A DNA stretch of 64,000 nt, taken from Mycobacterium simiae. Lineage in GTDB: Bacteria > Actinomycetota > Actinomycetes > Mycobacteriales > Mycobacteriaceae. How positions within the stretch are numbered: the first letter of the stretch is position 1; each line of letters starts with the position of its first letter. The stretch lies in contig NZ_AP022568.1 of the NCBI RefSeq assembly GCF_010727605.1, positions 2,294,001-2,358,000 of the forward strand. The letters run 5' to 3'. Made by a program: the position numbers and the translations under genes. Positions 32,953 through 41,263 of this stretch are shown here, piece after piece. The notes under the pieces are model-generated. The model worked only from the letters and a program-made list of their open reading frames with translations, had not been told where the DNA came from and searched no databases.

Positions 32953-33870
32953 TCACAGCGCGTGGATTTGCTGAACCGGCAGCCGCGCACCCCGGCGCGG
33001 CTCGTAGGCCAGGCCGCTGGCTTCCAACAAACGCACCACCCGATGACGGTGCGGGCGCATCGGTTCGAGCAACTCGAGCATCAAGTCGTCATCGCCTGCA
33101 CGTCCCGCCAACGTCCACCCGATCATCTTCGGGATGTGGTAGTCGCCGACCGACAGCGCGTCGGCATCGCCGAAGGCCCGCTGCGCCGTCTCGGCGGCCG
33201 TCCACTCCCCCACCCCCGGTAGCGACGTCAACGCCGCGCGGGCCTGCTCCGCGGGCCGCGACAGCAACCGCTGCAGCGCCCCCGCGCGCCGCGCGCAGGC
33301 CACCACCGTCTGGGCTCGCCGCGGATCGACGTTGGCGCGATGAAATTCCCACGACGGGATGTGGCGCCATACGTCGGGCGGCGGCGGCACCCGCATGCCG
33401 GCCGGGGCCGGCCCGGGCGCCGGGCTGCCGTACTTGGACACCAGTACCCGCCACGACTTGAACGCGTCGGCGCCGGGCACCCGCTGCTCGATGATCGCTG
33501 GAATCAGGGCCTCCATAACCTGCCCCGTGCGGCCTAGCCGCAGATGGGGAACCCGCCGGTACGCGGCCGCCACCGTCGGATGGGTCGGCGTGAAGTCCGT
33601 GGCGTCGTCGTACGCGCCGAGGAGCGCGGGCAGGCCCGCCAGGAATTCCTCGGCCCCATCACCCCACGCCTGGCAATGCACCGCGTCAGGGGCCGCGCGG
33701 CGCAGCTGCGCCGTGACGGGACCGCTGGGTAGCAGGCTGGTCCGCCAGATGGTGCCGTCAGACCAGGCGCGAAAACACGGGTCACCGACGCCGCGACGCA
33801 GCGGCGCCAAGGTATGCCCGAAGCTGACGGCCCCGGGGAAGGTCACCGTGCGTGTCCCGTACACCACCAA
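32953..33870 (-). CDS. DNA-3-methyladenine glycosylase-like HhH protein (Rv0142-like)
   Basis: A 305-residue protein with the helix-hairpin-helix/GPD-type glycosylase pattern near residue 215: ALTSLPGVGEWTAAETAQRA then FGDADALSVGDYHIPKMIG, where the catalytic Asp of HhH glycosylases normally falls (DYHI). EALIPAIIEQRVPGADAFKSW is the preceding helix typical of AlkA/OGG1 relatives. It would excise alkylated or oxidised bases, inferred from fold. It matches Rv0142. It is 83 bases upstream of dps on the same strand, and divergent from the NTF2-like gene at 33959. Confidence 0.8.
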   Translation of the reverse strand: MVVYGTRTVTFPGAVSFGHTLAPLRRGVGDPCFRAWSDGTIWRTSLLPSGPVTAQLRRAAPDAVHCQAWGDGAEEFLAGLPALLGAYDDATDFTPTHPTVAAAYRRVPHLRLGRTGQVMEALIPAIIEQRVPGADAFKSWRVLVSKYGSPAPGPAPAGMRVPPPPDVWRHIPSWEFHRANVDPRRAQTVVACARRAGALQRLLSRPAEQARAALTSLPGVGEWTAAETAQRAFGDADALSVGDYHIPKMIGWTLAGRAGDDDLMLELLEPMRPHRHRVVRLLEASGLAYEPRRGARLPVQQIHAL

Positions 33871-33958
33871 ACTCTGGTTCCCTGCCTCGCCTGACCCGCT
33901 TGACCCCGAATGACCGCGATTGACCGGCCACTGTCTGCCACGACACTATTGCGATGTG

Positions 33959-34339
33959 ATGACACCCTTCGACGCTCCCAATGCCGAGCTGGTCTGGATG
34001 TTCATCCAGAGTCTGACCGCAGGCGGCGATCTCGACGAGGGTTTCGCGCTACTGAGCGACGACTTCACCTGCTGGAGCCTGTTCACCCGCACCACGTATG
34101 ACAAACAAGCGCTGCGGCGTGCCGTCGAGCGCCGCAAGCAGGGGCTCGACCTCACGATCGACCTGTTGCGCTGCATCAACGAAGGCGACACGGTCGTCAT
34201 CGAAGCCCATGCCACCACCGCCGACGGCGTGCGTTACGACACCCCGTTCGTGTGCATCTTCGAAACCCGCGACGGGGTCATCGTGTCGATGCGCGAGTAC
34301 GGCGACACCCGGGCGCAGGCCAAGCTTTTCGCCGAGTGA
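33959..34339 (+). CDS. SnoaL/NTF2-like small protein (Rv0141c-like)
   Basis: A 126-residue protein with the NTF2/SnoaL layout: MFIQSLTAGGDLDEGFALLSDDFTCW, then RRAVERRKQGLDLTIDLLRC and DTVVIEAHATTADGVRYDTPFVCIFETRDGVIVSMREYGDT (in consecutive pieces). This fold serves isomerases and hydrolases, but no catalytic Asp/His pair is obvious. I start it at ATG 33959; an in-frame start at 33920 adds 13 residues. It corresponds to Rv0141c in position and size. Confidence 0.75.
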   Translation: MTPFDAPNAELVWMFIQSLTAGGDLDEGFALLSDDFTCWSLFTRTTYDKQALRRAVERRKQGLDLTIDLLRCINEGDTVVIEAHATTADGVRYDTPFVCIFETRDGVIVSMREYGDTRAQAKLFAE

Positions 34340-34363
34340 TCGCGCCCGGCTCACTCACAGCGC

Positions 34364-34741
34364 TTAGGCGCCGACGCTGATATCGGCCTTGTTCGGGTAG
34401 AACGCGACGTGCCCGGCGATCTCGGCGACCGCGGGGTACGGCTGCTCGTAGGTCCACACCGCATCCTCGACGGTGTCACCGGCGGAAGTAGTCACGGCGT
34501 AGTAGCTGGCGTCACCCTTGAATGGGCAGTAGCTGACCGTCTCGGTGCGGGTGAGCCGGTCCTGTGCCACGTCGGCCAGCGGGATGTAGTACACGACGGG
34601 GATGGTGGCTTCCCGCAATTCCAGTGCGGCGGCGGTGTCCGCGATGAGATCGCCGTTGACACGAACCTGAACGCGTTCCTGGGCGGGGGTGATGGTGATC
34701 GGGTGCCCGGCATTGGGTTCCAGGACTTCCTTGTGGCTCAT
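34364..34741 (-). CDS. DUF427 single-domain protein (Rv0140-like)
   Basis: A 125-residue protein: VRVNGDLIADTAAALELREA, then IPVVYYIPLADVAQDRLTRTETVSYC, PFKGDASYY and DAVWTYEQPYPAVAEIAGHVAFYP, the complete DUF427 fold of unknown function. It has the same family motifs as the double-domain protein at the left end of this window. ATG 34741 is preceded by GGAGGTCGCCGC on the minus strand, a good ribosome-binding site. It matches Rv0140. Confidence 0.85.
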   Translation of the reverse strand: MSHKEVLEPNAGHPITITPAQERVQVRVNGDLIADTAAALELREATIPVVYYIPLADVAQDRLTRTETVSYCPFKGDASYYAVTTSAGDTVEDAVWTYEQPYPAVAEIAGHVAFYPNKADISVGA

Positions 34742-34798
34742 GCGGCGACCTCCTTCGGCGTCTGGGCTCAGACGTTTGGTTGCAACGCCGCTACGCGC

Positions 34799-35638
34799 TC
34801 ATGGCTTCCCGACTTGCGGGGGCCCGAACGCGTAGCGGTGGTATTGGGACATGTTGCGCAACGCCTGCACCTTCGCCATCGCCCGGCCCAGCCAGCGCAC
34901 CGCCGGCGAAACCATTTCGAACGTATCGCTGTCGAAGACGGATTCCCAGACCAGCACCCGCACGCCGGGGACGGCATCGACGATGTCGCTCGGCTCGTCG
35001 ATGCCCCAGTGCAGCTTCGAACCGGAGCGGCGCACGACGCTGTTGATCCACTGCGAGCGGATGCCAAAGGTGTTGAAGGCATCGAATTGCAACTCACCCG
35101 AGCTGAACCGGTCGACGACGCGGCGCAGCAGCGCCAGCCCGTCGTCTTTGGTCAAGTACATCGTCAGGCCTTCCGCCAGGAACAGCACCGGTCGGTCGTC
35201 GGGGATGTCGGCCAACCAGGACGGGTCGGTCACCGAGGCGGGCAGCATTCGGTAGTTGTCCCGCGCCGGATAGACGCGTTCGCGCAGTCTGATCACCTCG
35301 GGGTAGTCGACGTCGAACCAACGCACCCCCGCGCCCGGATCCAGGCGGTACACCCGAGCGTCCAGCCCGCACCCCGCATGCAATACGACGGCGTCGTCGT
35401 GCACGGCCAGAAACTGGCCGGTCCAGTTGTCGAAGTGCGCGGAGCGAACGGCGACCGATGGAGCCCGCCGCGCATCGATAGTCGTTGCGGCCCAATCATA
35501 TTCGATACGTTCGACGGCAGCCTTGGCATACCGGTCGTGCAGGATCGAGCGTGGGGCGTCGGCGTCCAGGGCCTTGGCGTACAGCGTCGCCAGCATCGTC
35601 TGCGGGGGCCCGTCGAGGTCGACGCGCTTGCGGTGCAT
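34799..35638 (-). CDS. SAM-dependent methyltransferase (LCM/tetracenomycin-type)
   Basis: A 279-residue methyltransferase. VVLHAGCGLDARVYRLDPGAG is motif I, VRWFDVDYPEVIRLRERVYP motif II and PVLFLAEGLTMYLTKDDGLALL the post-motif, making it a relative of the three TIGR00027 enzymes at 26-29 kb but with the LDARVYRL variant. The C-terminal half (HWGIDEPSDIVDAVPG, RYAFGPPQVGKP) resembles polyketide O-methyltransferase-like proteins. The substrate is unknown. It is downstream of the epimerase gene on the same strand (19 bases) and may belong to that operon. It is absent from the M. tuberculosis order, as far as I recall. Confidence 0.83.
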   Translation of the reverse strand: MHRKRVDLDGPPQTMLATLYAKALDADAPRSILHDRYAKAAVERIEYDWAATTIDARRAPSVAVRSAHFDNWTGQFLAVHDDAVVLHAGCGLDARVYRLDPGAGVRWFDVDYPEVIRLRERVYPARDNYRMLPASVTDPSWLADIPDDRPVLFLAEGLTMYLTKDDGLALLRRVVDRFSSGELQFDAFNTFGIRSQWINSVVRRSGSKLHWGIDEPSDIVDAVPGVRVLVWESVFDSDTFEMVSPAVRWLGRAMAKVQALRNMSQYHRYAFGPPQVGKP

Positions 35639-35657
35639 ATTGCCGAGCCTAGGCCGC

Positions 35658-36686
35658 TCAGGCCGCCGTTCGGGGAGTGCGCATGGCGGCCCAGAACCGG
35701 GCGGCTTCGCGGATCGACTCCTCGACCGGCCGCGGCTGCCAACCGAGCTCGCGTCGCGCCTTGCCGCAGTCGACGGGAGCCTCGGCGCGCATCATCCGCA
35801 CCGACGCCAGGCTGAGTTGGGCGTCGGTGCCGGTGAGCTTCGCCTTGAGCGTGCCGGCCGCGGCCAGCGCGTAGAGCATGGGGACCGAGATCGCCCGTTG
35901 CGGCGGCGGCACGCCGGCCTCGTCGGCGGCGATCCGGATCGCATCGTTGAGCGCCATCATCTTCTCCGAGATCAGGTAGCGCTCCCCGACGCGGCCGCGT
36001 TCGGCGGCCAGGATCATCGCCCGCGCCGCGTCGTCGACTCCGACGACTTCGAGCTGGATGCCGTTCATCAGAAAGGGCAACTTGCCGAACACCGCGCCCG
36101 CGATGAACGCGCCATGCGGCGTGCCGCCCCAGTCGCCGTCGCCGTAGGTGGTCGACACACACAGCGCGACGGCGGGCAGGCTCGCCTCCGCGACGTAGCG
36201 CATCACCAAGTTCTCGGCCTGGACGCGCGATTTGACGTACGGGGTCTGCCCGCGGGAATCGATCACGTCGTCTTCGGTTGCGACGTGCCCGTGCCGCCGG
36301 CCCACGGTCGCGTAGGTGCTGGTGAAGATGAACTTGCGCAGGTCCGGCTGGTTGACGGCGACATCGAGGACGTTGCGCAGTCCCGCCACGTTGGTGTGAA
36401 ACAGCGGCGAGGGGTCGCGCAGCCAGGCGCGGGTATCGACGACGCAGTAGTACACATCGTCGACACCGTCCATCGCGGCGCGCACCGTGGCGGTGTCGAA
36501 GACGTCGCCATAAAAACGCGAGCAGCGCGTCGCGTCGAGGTCATCGATGGAGCGGGTGTTGGCGTTTCGGCGCACCATCGCCCGTACCTGCGCACCGTCG
36601 GCGACGAGCTGTCGGGTGACGTGCGAACCCAGAAAGCCGTTGGCGCCGATGACAAGCTTGGGGCGGAGTTCGGGGTTGGTGCTCAC
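35658..36686 (-). CDS. NAD-dependent epimerase/dehydratase family protein (Rv0139-like)
   Basis: A 342-residue extended SDR. KLVIGANGFLGSHVTRQLVADG is the Rossmann motif (GxxGxxG, residues 13-19). The central TSTYATVGRR holds the Ser/Thr, but the usual YxxxK reads YVKSR in QTPYVKSRVQAENLV, so the catalytic Lys is Arg (or the Lys two residues after Tyr substitutes). It resembles dihydroflavonol reductase/3-beta-HSD-like proteins; a hydroxy- or keto-lipid substrate is likely but not shown. The GTG at 36686 overlaps the upstream TGA (GTGA). It matches Rv0139. Confidence 0.85.
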   Translation of the reverse strand: MSTNPELRPKLVIGANGFLGSHVTRQLVADGAQVRAMVRRNANTRSIDDLDATRCSRFYGDVFDTATVRAAMDGVDDVYYCVVDTRAWLRDPSPLFHTNVAGLRNVLDVAVNQPDLRKFIFTSTYATVGRRHGHVATEDDVIDSRGQTPYVKSRVQAENLVMRYVAEASLPAVALCVSTTYGDGDWGGTPHGAFIAGAVFGKLPFLMNGIQLEVVGVDDAARAMILAAERGRVGERYLISEKMMALNDAIRIAADEAGVPPPQRAISVPMLYALAAAGTLKAKLTGTDAQLSLASVRMMRAEAPVDCGKARRELGWQPRPVEESIREAARFWAAMRTPRTAA

Positions 36687-37189
36687 TGAGCCTGTCCGTA
36701 CTGCTGCAGGAAGCGCGCGGCGTCCTCATCGAGGGTGCCCAGTTGCTCGGCCTTACGGCACCACTTCAACGAGGCCTGCACGAAGCGCAGCGGGTTGTAG
36801 ATGTCTTCTTGCCGACGCCACAGACCGTCGCCGGCGTAGGTGATGATCGAGATGTTGGTCGCGGCGACGACGCTGCCGTCGCCGGGATCGCGCATCGGGT
36901 TGTCGAGTTCCATGATGACGCGCCCGGTGGGCTCGTCGATGACCGACCACAGCGAGGGAAACGCGACCATGTGGCTGCCCGGATAGGTGCTCATCGTCCG
37001 CCGGATCCATTCGCGGACCTCGTCGCGGCCGTGCATGGTGCCGGCGGCGTGTTCGATGTACAAGACGTCGGGGGTGTAGTGCTCGACCCAGGCGTCCCAG
37101 TCCTTGGATTCGGCGGCCCGGGCAACGGTCTGTTCGAATTTCTGGAAAGCGTCAGCGAGTTCGCTGCGCGAGAACGGCCCGGCGCTCAT
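36683..37189 (-). CDS. NTF2/SnoaL-like protein (Rv0138-like)
   Basis: A 168-residue protein with an NTF2-type cone fold: ELADAFQKFEQTVARAAESKDW, WVEHYTPDVLYIEHAAGTMH, REWIRRTMSTYPGS and DPGDGSVVAATNISIITYAGDGLW. Mycobacterial relatives are often annotated as SnoaL-like or limonene-epoxide-hydrolase-like. No function is assigned. It is translationally coupled to the epimerase gene, which suggests both act on the same metabolite. The divergent msrA gene and an 11-bp tandem repeat lie upstream. Confidence 0.78.
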   Translation of the reverse strand: MSAGPFSRSELADAFQKFEQTVARAAESKDWDAWVEHYTPDVLYIEHAAGTMHGRDEVREWIRRTMSTYPGSHMVAFPSLWSVIDEPTGRVIMELDNPMRDPGDGSVVAATNISIITYAGDGLWRRQEDIYNPLRFVQASLKWCRKAEQLGTLDEDAARFLQQYGQAQ

Positions 37190-37260
37190 AGCGCGGCCTG
37201 CGGTTTCACTTTTGCGGCGCCGTTGCAGCTCATCGGCGGAGTGTAACCTGGCCTTGACTG

Positions 37261-37315
37261 TGCCCGGTGCATGCCCGGTTTGTGCCCGGGTGATGCCCGA
37301 GCCCTGCCCGGATTC
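37261..37315. repeat. five 11-bp tandem units before msrA
   Basis: TGCCCGG or TGCCCGA occurs at 37261, 37272, 37283, 37294 and 37305, an exact 11-bp period, with four variable bases between cores. The array ends one base before GGAGG (37316-37320), the msrA ribosome-binding site. One repeat per helical turn would put all cores on one face of DNA, fitting a regulator array, or the RNA leader could carry repeated elements. Confidence 0.65.
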
Positions 37316-37327
37316 GGAGGACACGAG

Positions 37328-37843
37328 ATGGCGGAGACCCACAAGGCGATTCTTGCCGGCGGCTGTTTCTGGGGCATGCAGGACTTGATTCGCAAACAAC
37401 CCGGCGTCATCGCGACCCGCGTCGGCTATACCGGCGGCGATGTGCCCAACGCGACCTACCGCAACCACGGCACGCACGCCGAAGCCATCGAGATCATCTA
37501 TGACCCGTCGGTCACCGATTATCGCGCCCTGCTGGAGTTCTTCTTCCAGATCCATGATCCGACAACGAAAAACCGGCAGGGCAACGACCGCGGCACCAGC
37601 TACCGGTCAGCGATCTTCTACGTCGACGATGAGCAGAAGCGCATCGCGCTGGACACCATCGCCGACGTCGACGCGTCCGGGCTGTGGCCCGGCCAGGTCG
37701 TCACCGAGGTCAGTCCCGCCGGCGACTTCTGGGAAGCCGAGCCCGAGCACCAGGACTACTTGGAGCGCTACCCCAACGGATACACCTGCCACTTCATCCG
37801 CCCCGGCTGGAAGCTGCCGCGCCGCGCGTCGGCCAGCCAGTAG
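37328..37843 (+). CDS. msrA: peptide methionine-(S)-S-oxide reductase MsrA
   Basis: A 171-residue Msr[21 protein letters not shown] contains the GCFWG active-site Cys at residues 13-17, followed by [17 protein letters not shown] and the conserved [12 protein letters not shown] resolving Cys is likely in [12 protein letters not shown] near the C-terminus. It reduces methionine-S-sulfoxide in oxidised proteins using thioredoxin. ATG 37328 has GGAGG at 37316-37320. The gene corresponds to Rv0137c. Its stop is seven bases from the convergent cyp138 stop. Confidence 0.95.
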   Translation: MAETHKAILAGGCFWGMQDLIRKQPGVIATRVGYTGGDVPNATYRNHGTHAEAIEIIYDPSVTDYRALLEFFFQIHDPTTKNRQGNDRGTSYRSAIFYVDDEQKRIALDTIADVDASGLWPGQVVTEVSPAGDFWEAEPEHQDYLERYPNGYTCHFIRPGWKLPRRASASQ

Positions 37844-37849
37844 CCGAAT

Positions 37850-39175
37850 TTAGCGACGCCGCACGGTAATTCGACCGCCGCGCTTCGGCACAAACGCGAC
37901 ACCGCGACAGTGCCAAGGCTCGTCGGACGCGCCGGTGGCTTGAATGGCAAAGTGGCGTAACACCGTTCGGAGTACCACGTCCATTTCCAGATTGGCGAAC
38001 GCGGCTCCCACACAGCGTCGGGTGCCACCACCGAATGGAACCCAGGACAGGGCCGCTGGCTTCGTGTCGATGAACCGCCACGGGTCGAAGCGTTCCGGAT
38101 CGGGAAACAGGTCGGGGTTGTTGTGCAGTTCCGCGATGCCGACAATGATCGAGCAGCCGCGCGGAATCACCCACTCGCCGAGTCGGTAGGTCTGCGGGTA
38201 GACGTGCCGGCCGGCGAAATCGATGACGGTTCTGGCTCGTTGCACTTCCAGGATGGTCGCCTGGCGGAGTTCGTTGTTGTCGCCGTCGGCCTCCTCGACC
38301 AGCGCGGCCAGCAGCTCCGGATGCCGGCTGATCCGCTCGAACGCCCACGCCAGTGTCGACGCGGTGGTCTCGTGCCCCGCGGCCAGGAGGGCCAGCAGCT
38401 CGTCGCCAATGTCTTTGTGCGACATCGCCGACCCGTCGTCGTAGTTGCTGCGCAGCAGCAGCCCCAGCACGTCGTTGCGGTCGGCGAAGTGGGGATCCGC
38501 CTGCTCGGCCGCGATCAGTTTTTCGATGACGTTGTCGTACTGGTCGCGCCACTCGTCCAGCCGATGCCACGGACTGAATCGCCCGTAGTTTCGCTTCGGC
38601 TTGGGCAGCGCTGCCAGCCGCGATCCCAGGGTGACCCAGGGCGGGATCAGCCGGCGCAATTCGTCGAGTTCGGCGCCGTCGGCCCCGAATACGGCCCGCA
38701 GGATCGCGTTGAGCGTTATCCGCATCATCGGCGTGAGGGTGGCGAACGACTGCCCTTCGGGCCAGTCGGCAGTTTCGCGCAGCGTCTCCTCTTCGAAGAT
38801 GGTCTCGTAATTCTTGATGCTCTTGCCGTGGAAGGGCGGGGCCAGCAGCCGGCGCCGGCTGCGGTGCTCGTCGCCCTCCAGCGCAAATACCGAGCCGTAG
38901 CCGAACAACCTGCTCAGATTGGGCTGGATGTTGCCGAGTTCATCCGGGCTGGTGGTGAAGATCTGCTTGGCCAGCTGCGGGTCGCTGACCGCGATGACGC
39001 GCCCGAACATCGGCAGCCGCAGCGCGAAAACACTGCCGTACCGCCGCGACAGCCGTCGAATCATCATTCGCCGCGCCAGCGCAAAGCCGAGGCCCTGCAC
39101 CAGCCGCGGTGCCGGGACGGCGGGCGGCAACTTGACCGCGGGGACCGGTGCCTCGGTGGTGACTAGTTCGCTCAT
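37850..39175 (-). CDS. cyp138: cytochrome P450, CYP138-like
   Basis: A 441-residue P450. The I helix is LLALLAAGHETTASTLAWAFE, the ExxR is EVQR in ATILEVQRARTVIDF, PERFDPWRF is the meander and the haem Cys lies in VPFGGGTRRCVGAAFANLE (near residue 390). N-terminal VQGLGFALARRMMIRRLSRRYGSVF is the CYP138-type start. It corresponds to Rv0136, whose substrate is not established. Start ATG 39175 (MSELVTTEAP). The gene is divergent from a TetR gene with a striking GTAC operator array between them. Confidence 0.9.
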   Translation of the reverse strand: MSELVTTEAPVPAVKLPPAVPAPRLVQGLGFALARRMMIRRLSRRYGSVFALRLPMFGRVIAVSDPQLAKQIFTTSPDELGNIQPNLSRLFGYGSVFALEGDEHRSRRRLLAPPFHGKSIKNYETIFEEETLRETADWPEGQSFATLTPMMRITLNAILRAVFGADGAELDELRRLIPPWVTLGSRLAALPKPKRNYGRFSPWHRLDEWRDQYDNVIEKLIAAEQADPHFADRNDVLGLLLRSNYDDGSAMSHKDIGDELLALLAAGHETTASTLAWAFERISRHPELLAALVEEADGDNNELRQATILEVQRARTVIDFAGRHVYPQTYRLGEWVIPRGCSIIVGIAELHNNPDLFPDPERFDPWRFIDTKPAALSWVPFGGGTRRCVGAAFANLEMDVVLRTVLRHFAIQATGASDEPWHCRGVAFVPKRGGRITVRRR

Positions 39176-39214
39176 GGCGTCATTGCTCCCAACGTCCGCC
39201 CCGAAATGAGGGTC

Positions 39215-39263
39215 GGTACTGCGATGTACCACGGATCTGTACCGTACGGTACTCTGTAGTACC
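39215..39263. promoter_or_regulatory. double GGTAC-N6-GTACC operator array
   Basis: GGTAC-N6-GTACC occurs at 39215-39230 and at 39248-39263, exactly 33 bp (about three helical turns) apart. Between them lies a perfect 14-bp palindrome GTACCGTACGGTAC (39239-39252) that overlaps the second site. The array is 40 bases from the cyp138 ATG (39175) and 43 from the TetR ATG (39306). Strong symmetry and spacing suggest cooperative binding by the TetR dimer to control both divergent genes. Confidence 0.7.
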
Positions 39264-39305
39264 GAGCCTGACAAGGGCAGCATATGCGCGAAGGGGCCGC
39301 CGATC

Positions 39306-39941
39306 ATGCCATCCGCTCCTACGGCCACAGCGGTTGTCGTGGATGCTGTCCCGGACGGCAACGGGGACCGCCAGGACCCCTTCCGGATGCGGCTGCTGGA
39401 CGGCCTGGCCACCGCGATCAACGAACGCGGCTACCGCGCCAGCACGGTCGCCGACATCGTGCGTCATGCCCGCACATCCAAGCGCACGTTTTACGGCCAC
39501 TTCGCCAGCAAAGAGGCCTGCTTCCTCGAGTTGCTGGAAAACGACCTCGAGACACTCGGGGCCCGCATTGCCGCCGTCGTCGATCCCGAGGCGGACTGGC
39601 ATCACCAAATCCGTCAAGCGGTTGAAGCCTACGTCGCCCATATCGAAGGCCGCCCGGCCATCACCTTGAGCTGGATCCGAGAGTTGCCCGGACTGGGAGC
39701 CGTTGCCCGGCCGGTCCAGCGCCGCGGCTTTCAGTTGCTGTCGGACCTGCTGATCGCGTTGAGCTCGGATGCCGGATTCCAGCGCGCCAACCTTCCCCCG
39801 TTGACCGCACCGCTGGCCGTGATCGTGATCGGCGGCCTGCGCGAGCTGACGGCGATCACCGTCGAGGACGGCCGGCCGGCCCGCGAGATCGTCGAGCCGG
39901 CAGTGGATGCCTGCGTCGCGCTGCTGGGGCCACGCCGCTAG
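39306..39941 (+). CDS. TetR-family transcriptional regulator (Rv0135c-like)
   Basis: A 211-residue protein. The HTH is DPFRMRLLDGLATAINERGYRA then VADIVRHARTSKRTFYGHFASKEACF (residues about 20-75). The effector domain follows, with VEPAVDACVALLGPRR at the C-terminus. ATG 39306 (MPSAPTATAV) is the first in frame; shorter starts exist but leave the HTH lead too short. It is divergent from cyp138 and matches Rv0135c, so a cyp138 repressor/autoregulator role through the GTAC array is likely. Confidence 0.85.
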   Translation: MPSAPTATAVVVDAVPDGNGDRQDPFRMRLLDGLATAINERGYRASTVADIVRHARTSKRTFYGHFASKEACFLELLENDLETLGARIAAVVDPEADWHHQIRQAVEAYVAHIEGRPAITLSWIRELPGLGAVARPVQRRGFQLLSDLLIALSSDAGFQRANLPPLTAPLAVIVIGGLRELTAITVEDGRPAREIVEPAVDACVALLGPRR

Positions 39942-39997
39942 AGGCTCATCGAGGCGGCGTCTAGGCTCATCGCAAAGCCCCACCCGGAAGGACTGCA

Positions 39998-40210
39998 ATG
40001 CGGCTATCCACCCGAAACCAGCTCAAAGGGATCATCACCGAGGTCGACCTCGGCACCGTGATGGCGGTCGTCAAGATCCGGCTCGACGGTGGCGACCAGG
40101 TCATCACTTCCTCGATCACCAAGGATGCGGCCCAGGATCTCGGTCTGGAAGTCGGGCAGCCCGCGACGGTGTTCATCAAGTCCACCGAAGTCACCATCGG
40201 GGTCGAGTAG
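39998..40210 (+). CDS. TOBE/Mop domain molybdopterin-binding protein
   Basis: A 70-residue single-domain protein: MRLSTRNQLKGIITEVDLGT then VMAVVKIRLDGGDQVITSSITKDAAQDLGLEVGQPATVFIKSTEV (in parts), the molybdopterin/TOBE fold of small Mop proteins that bind molybdate. It may act as a molybdate store. No modABC genes are in the window. A short leader with AAGGA at 39988-39992 precedes the ATG. The alcohol dehydrogenase follows after nine bases, so they may be co-transcribed, although the link is unclear. Confidence 0.85.
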   Translation: MRLSTRNQLKGIITEVDLGTVMAVVKIRLDGGDQVITSSITKDAAQDLGLEVGQPATVFIKSTEVTIGVE

Positions 40211-40219
40211 CACCACGGC

Positions 40220-41263
40220 ATGCCGCCGACCATGCGCGCCGAGCGCTTTTACGCTGACACCAAAGCCATTGCCCTGGAAGACATTCCGATCCCCGTGCCG
40301 GGCCCGGGCGAAGTTCTGGTCAAGGTGGCGTTCTGCGGGATCTGCCACTCGGATTTGAGCCTGATCAACGGGACCTTCCCCGCCCAGGTGCCGGTGGTCA
40401 CGCAGGGCCACGAAGCCTCCGGCACGATCGCGACATTGGGTCCGGACGTGACCGGCTGGGCCGAGGGCGACCGGGTGGTCGTCGCCGCCGGCCGGCCCTG
40501 CCAGAGATGCGCGAACTGCCGCCGCGGCGACGCCGTCAACTGCCTGCGGATTCAGTTGATGGCGTTCGCCTATGACGGCGCCTGGGCCGAATACACCGTG
40601 GCCCAGGCCGCCGGACTGACCCGCGTCCCCGGCAACGTCTCGCTCGAGCAGGCCGCCATCCTGGCCGACGCGGTGTCCACCCCATACGGGGCGGTGGTGC
40701 GGACCGGCAAGGTAGCGGTCGGGGAATCGGTCGGCGTCTGGGGCGTCGGCGGCGTCGGCACCCACATCGTGCAGCTCGCGCGATTGATCGGTGCGGCACC
40801 GGTGATCGCGCTCGACATCAATCCGGCCGTGCGCGAGCGTGCCGTCGAACTCGGCGCGGATTACGCCCTCGACTCCCGCGACGGCGACCTACGCGACCAA
40901 ATCCGCGAGGTCAATGGCGGACACAAGCTGGATGTGGCCTTCGACGCCGTCGGATTGAAGGCTACCTTCGAGCAGGCCCTGGATTGCTTGCGGCCCGGCG
41001 GCCGGCTGGTGAGCGTGGGAATGAGCGCGGAATCTCCCACCATCGGGCCCACGGCCATGTTCGGACTGGCGCGCAAGCAAGTGCTCGGCCACCTCGGGTA
41101 CCAGAACGCCGACATCGAGACCCTGGCCAAATTGGTTTCGCTTGGCCGCCTTGACCTTTCCCGCTCAATCAGCAACGTCGTCTCGCTGGAAGACGTCGAG
41201 GCCGGGATCGAGATGCTCGAGCACGCGGACGGCAACCCGATCCGGATCCTGGTCAAGCCCTGA
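40220..41263 (+). CDS. zinc-dependent alcohol dehydrogenase
   Basis: A 347-residue medium-chain dehydrogenase. Catalytic zinc ligands are Cys in VAFCGICHSDLSL and GHE in VTQGHEASG; the structural zinc loop is GRPCQRCANCRRGDAVNC (four Cys). The cofactor site GVWGVGGVGTHIVQLARL is followed by IALDINP (Asp, so NAD is preferred by the usual rule). The alcohol substrate is not evident. The ATG at 40220 or 40232 can serve as start. The 3' end overlaps the convergent ephF gene by 11 bases. Confidence 0.9.
   Translation: MPPTMRAERFYADTKAIALEDIPIPVPGPGEVLVKVAFCGICHSDLSLINGTFPAQVPVVTQGHEASGTIATLGPDVTGWAEGDRVVVAAGRPCQRCANCRRGDAVNCLRIQLMAFAYDGAWAEYTVAQAAGLTRVPGNVSLEQAAILADAVSTPYGAVVRTGKVAVGESVGVWGVGGVGTHIVQLARLIGAAPVIALDINPAVRERAVELGADYALDSRDGDLRDQIREVNGGHKLDVAFDAVGLKATFEQALDCLRPGGRLVSVGMSAESPTIGPTAMFGLARKQVLGHLGYQNADIETLAKLVSLGRLDLSRSISNVVSLEDVEAGIEMLEHADGNPIRILVKP

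Noticed and set aside
37261..37315. CRISPR-like array
   Set aside because: Units are 11 bp without distinct spacers and there are no cas genes in the window.
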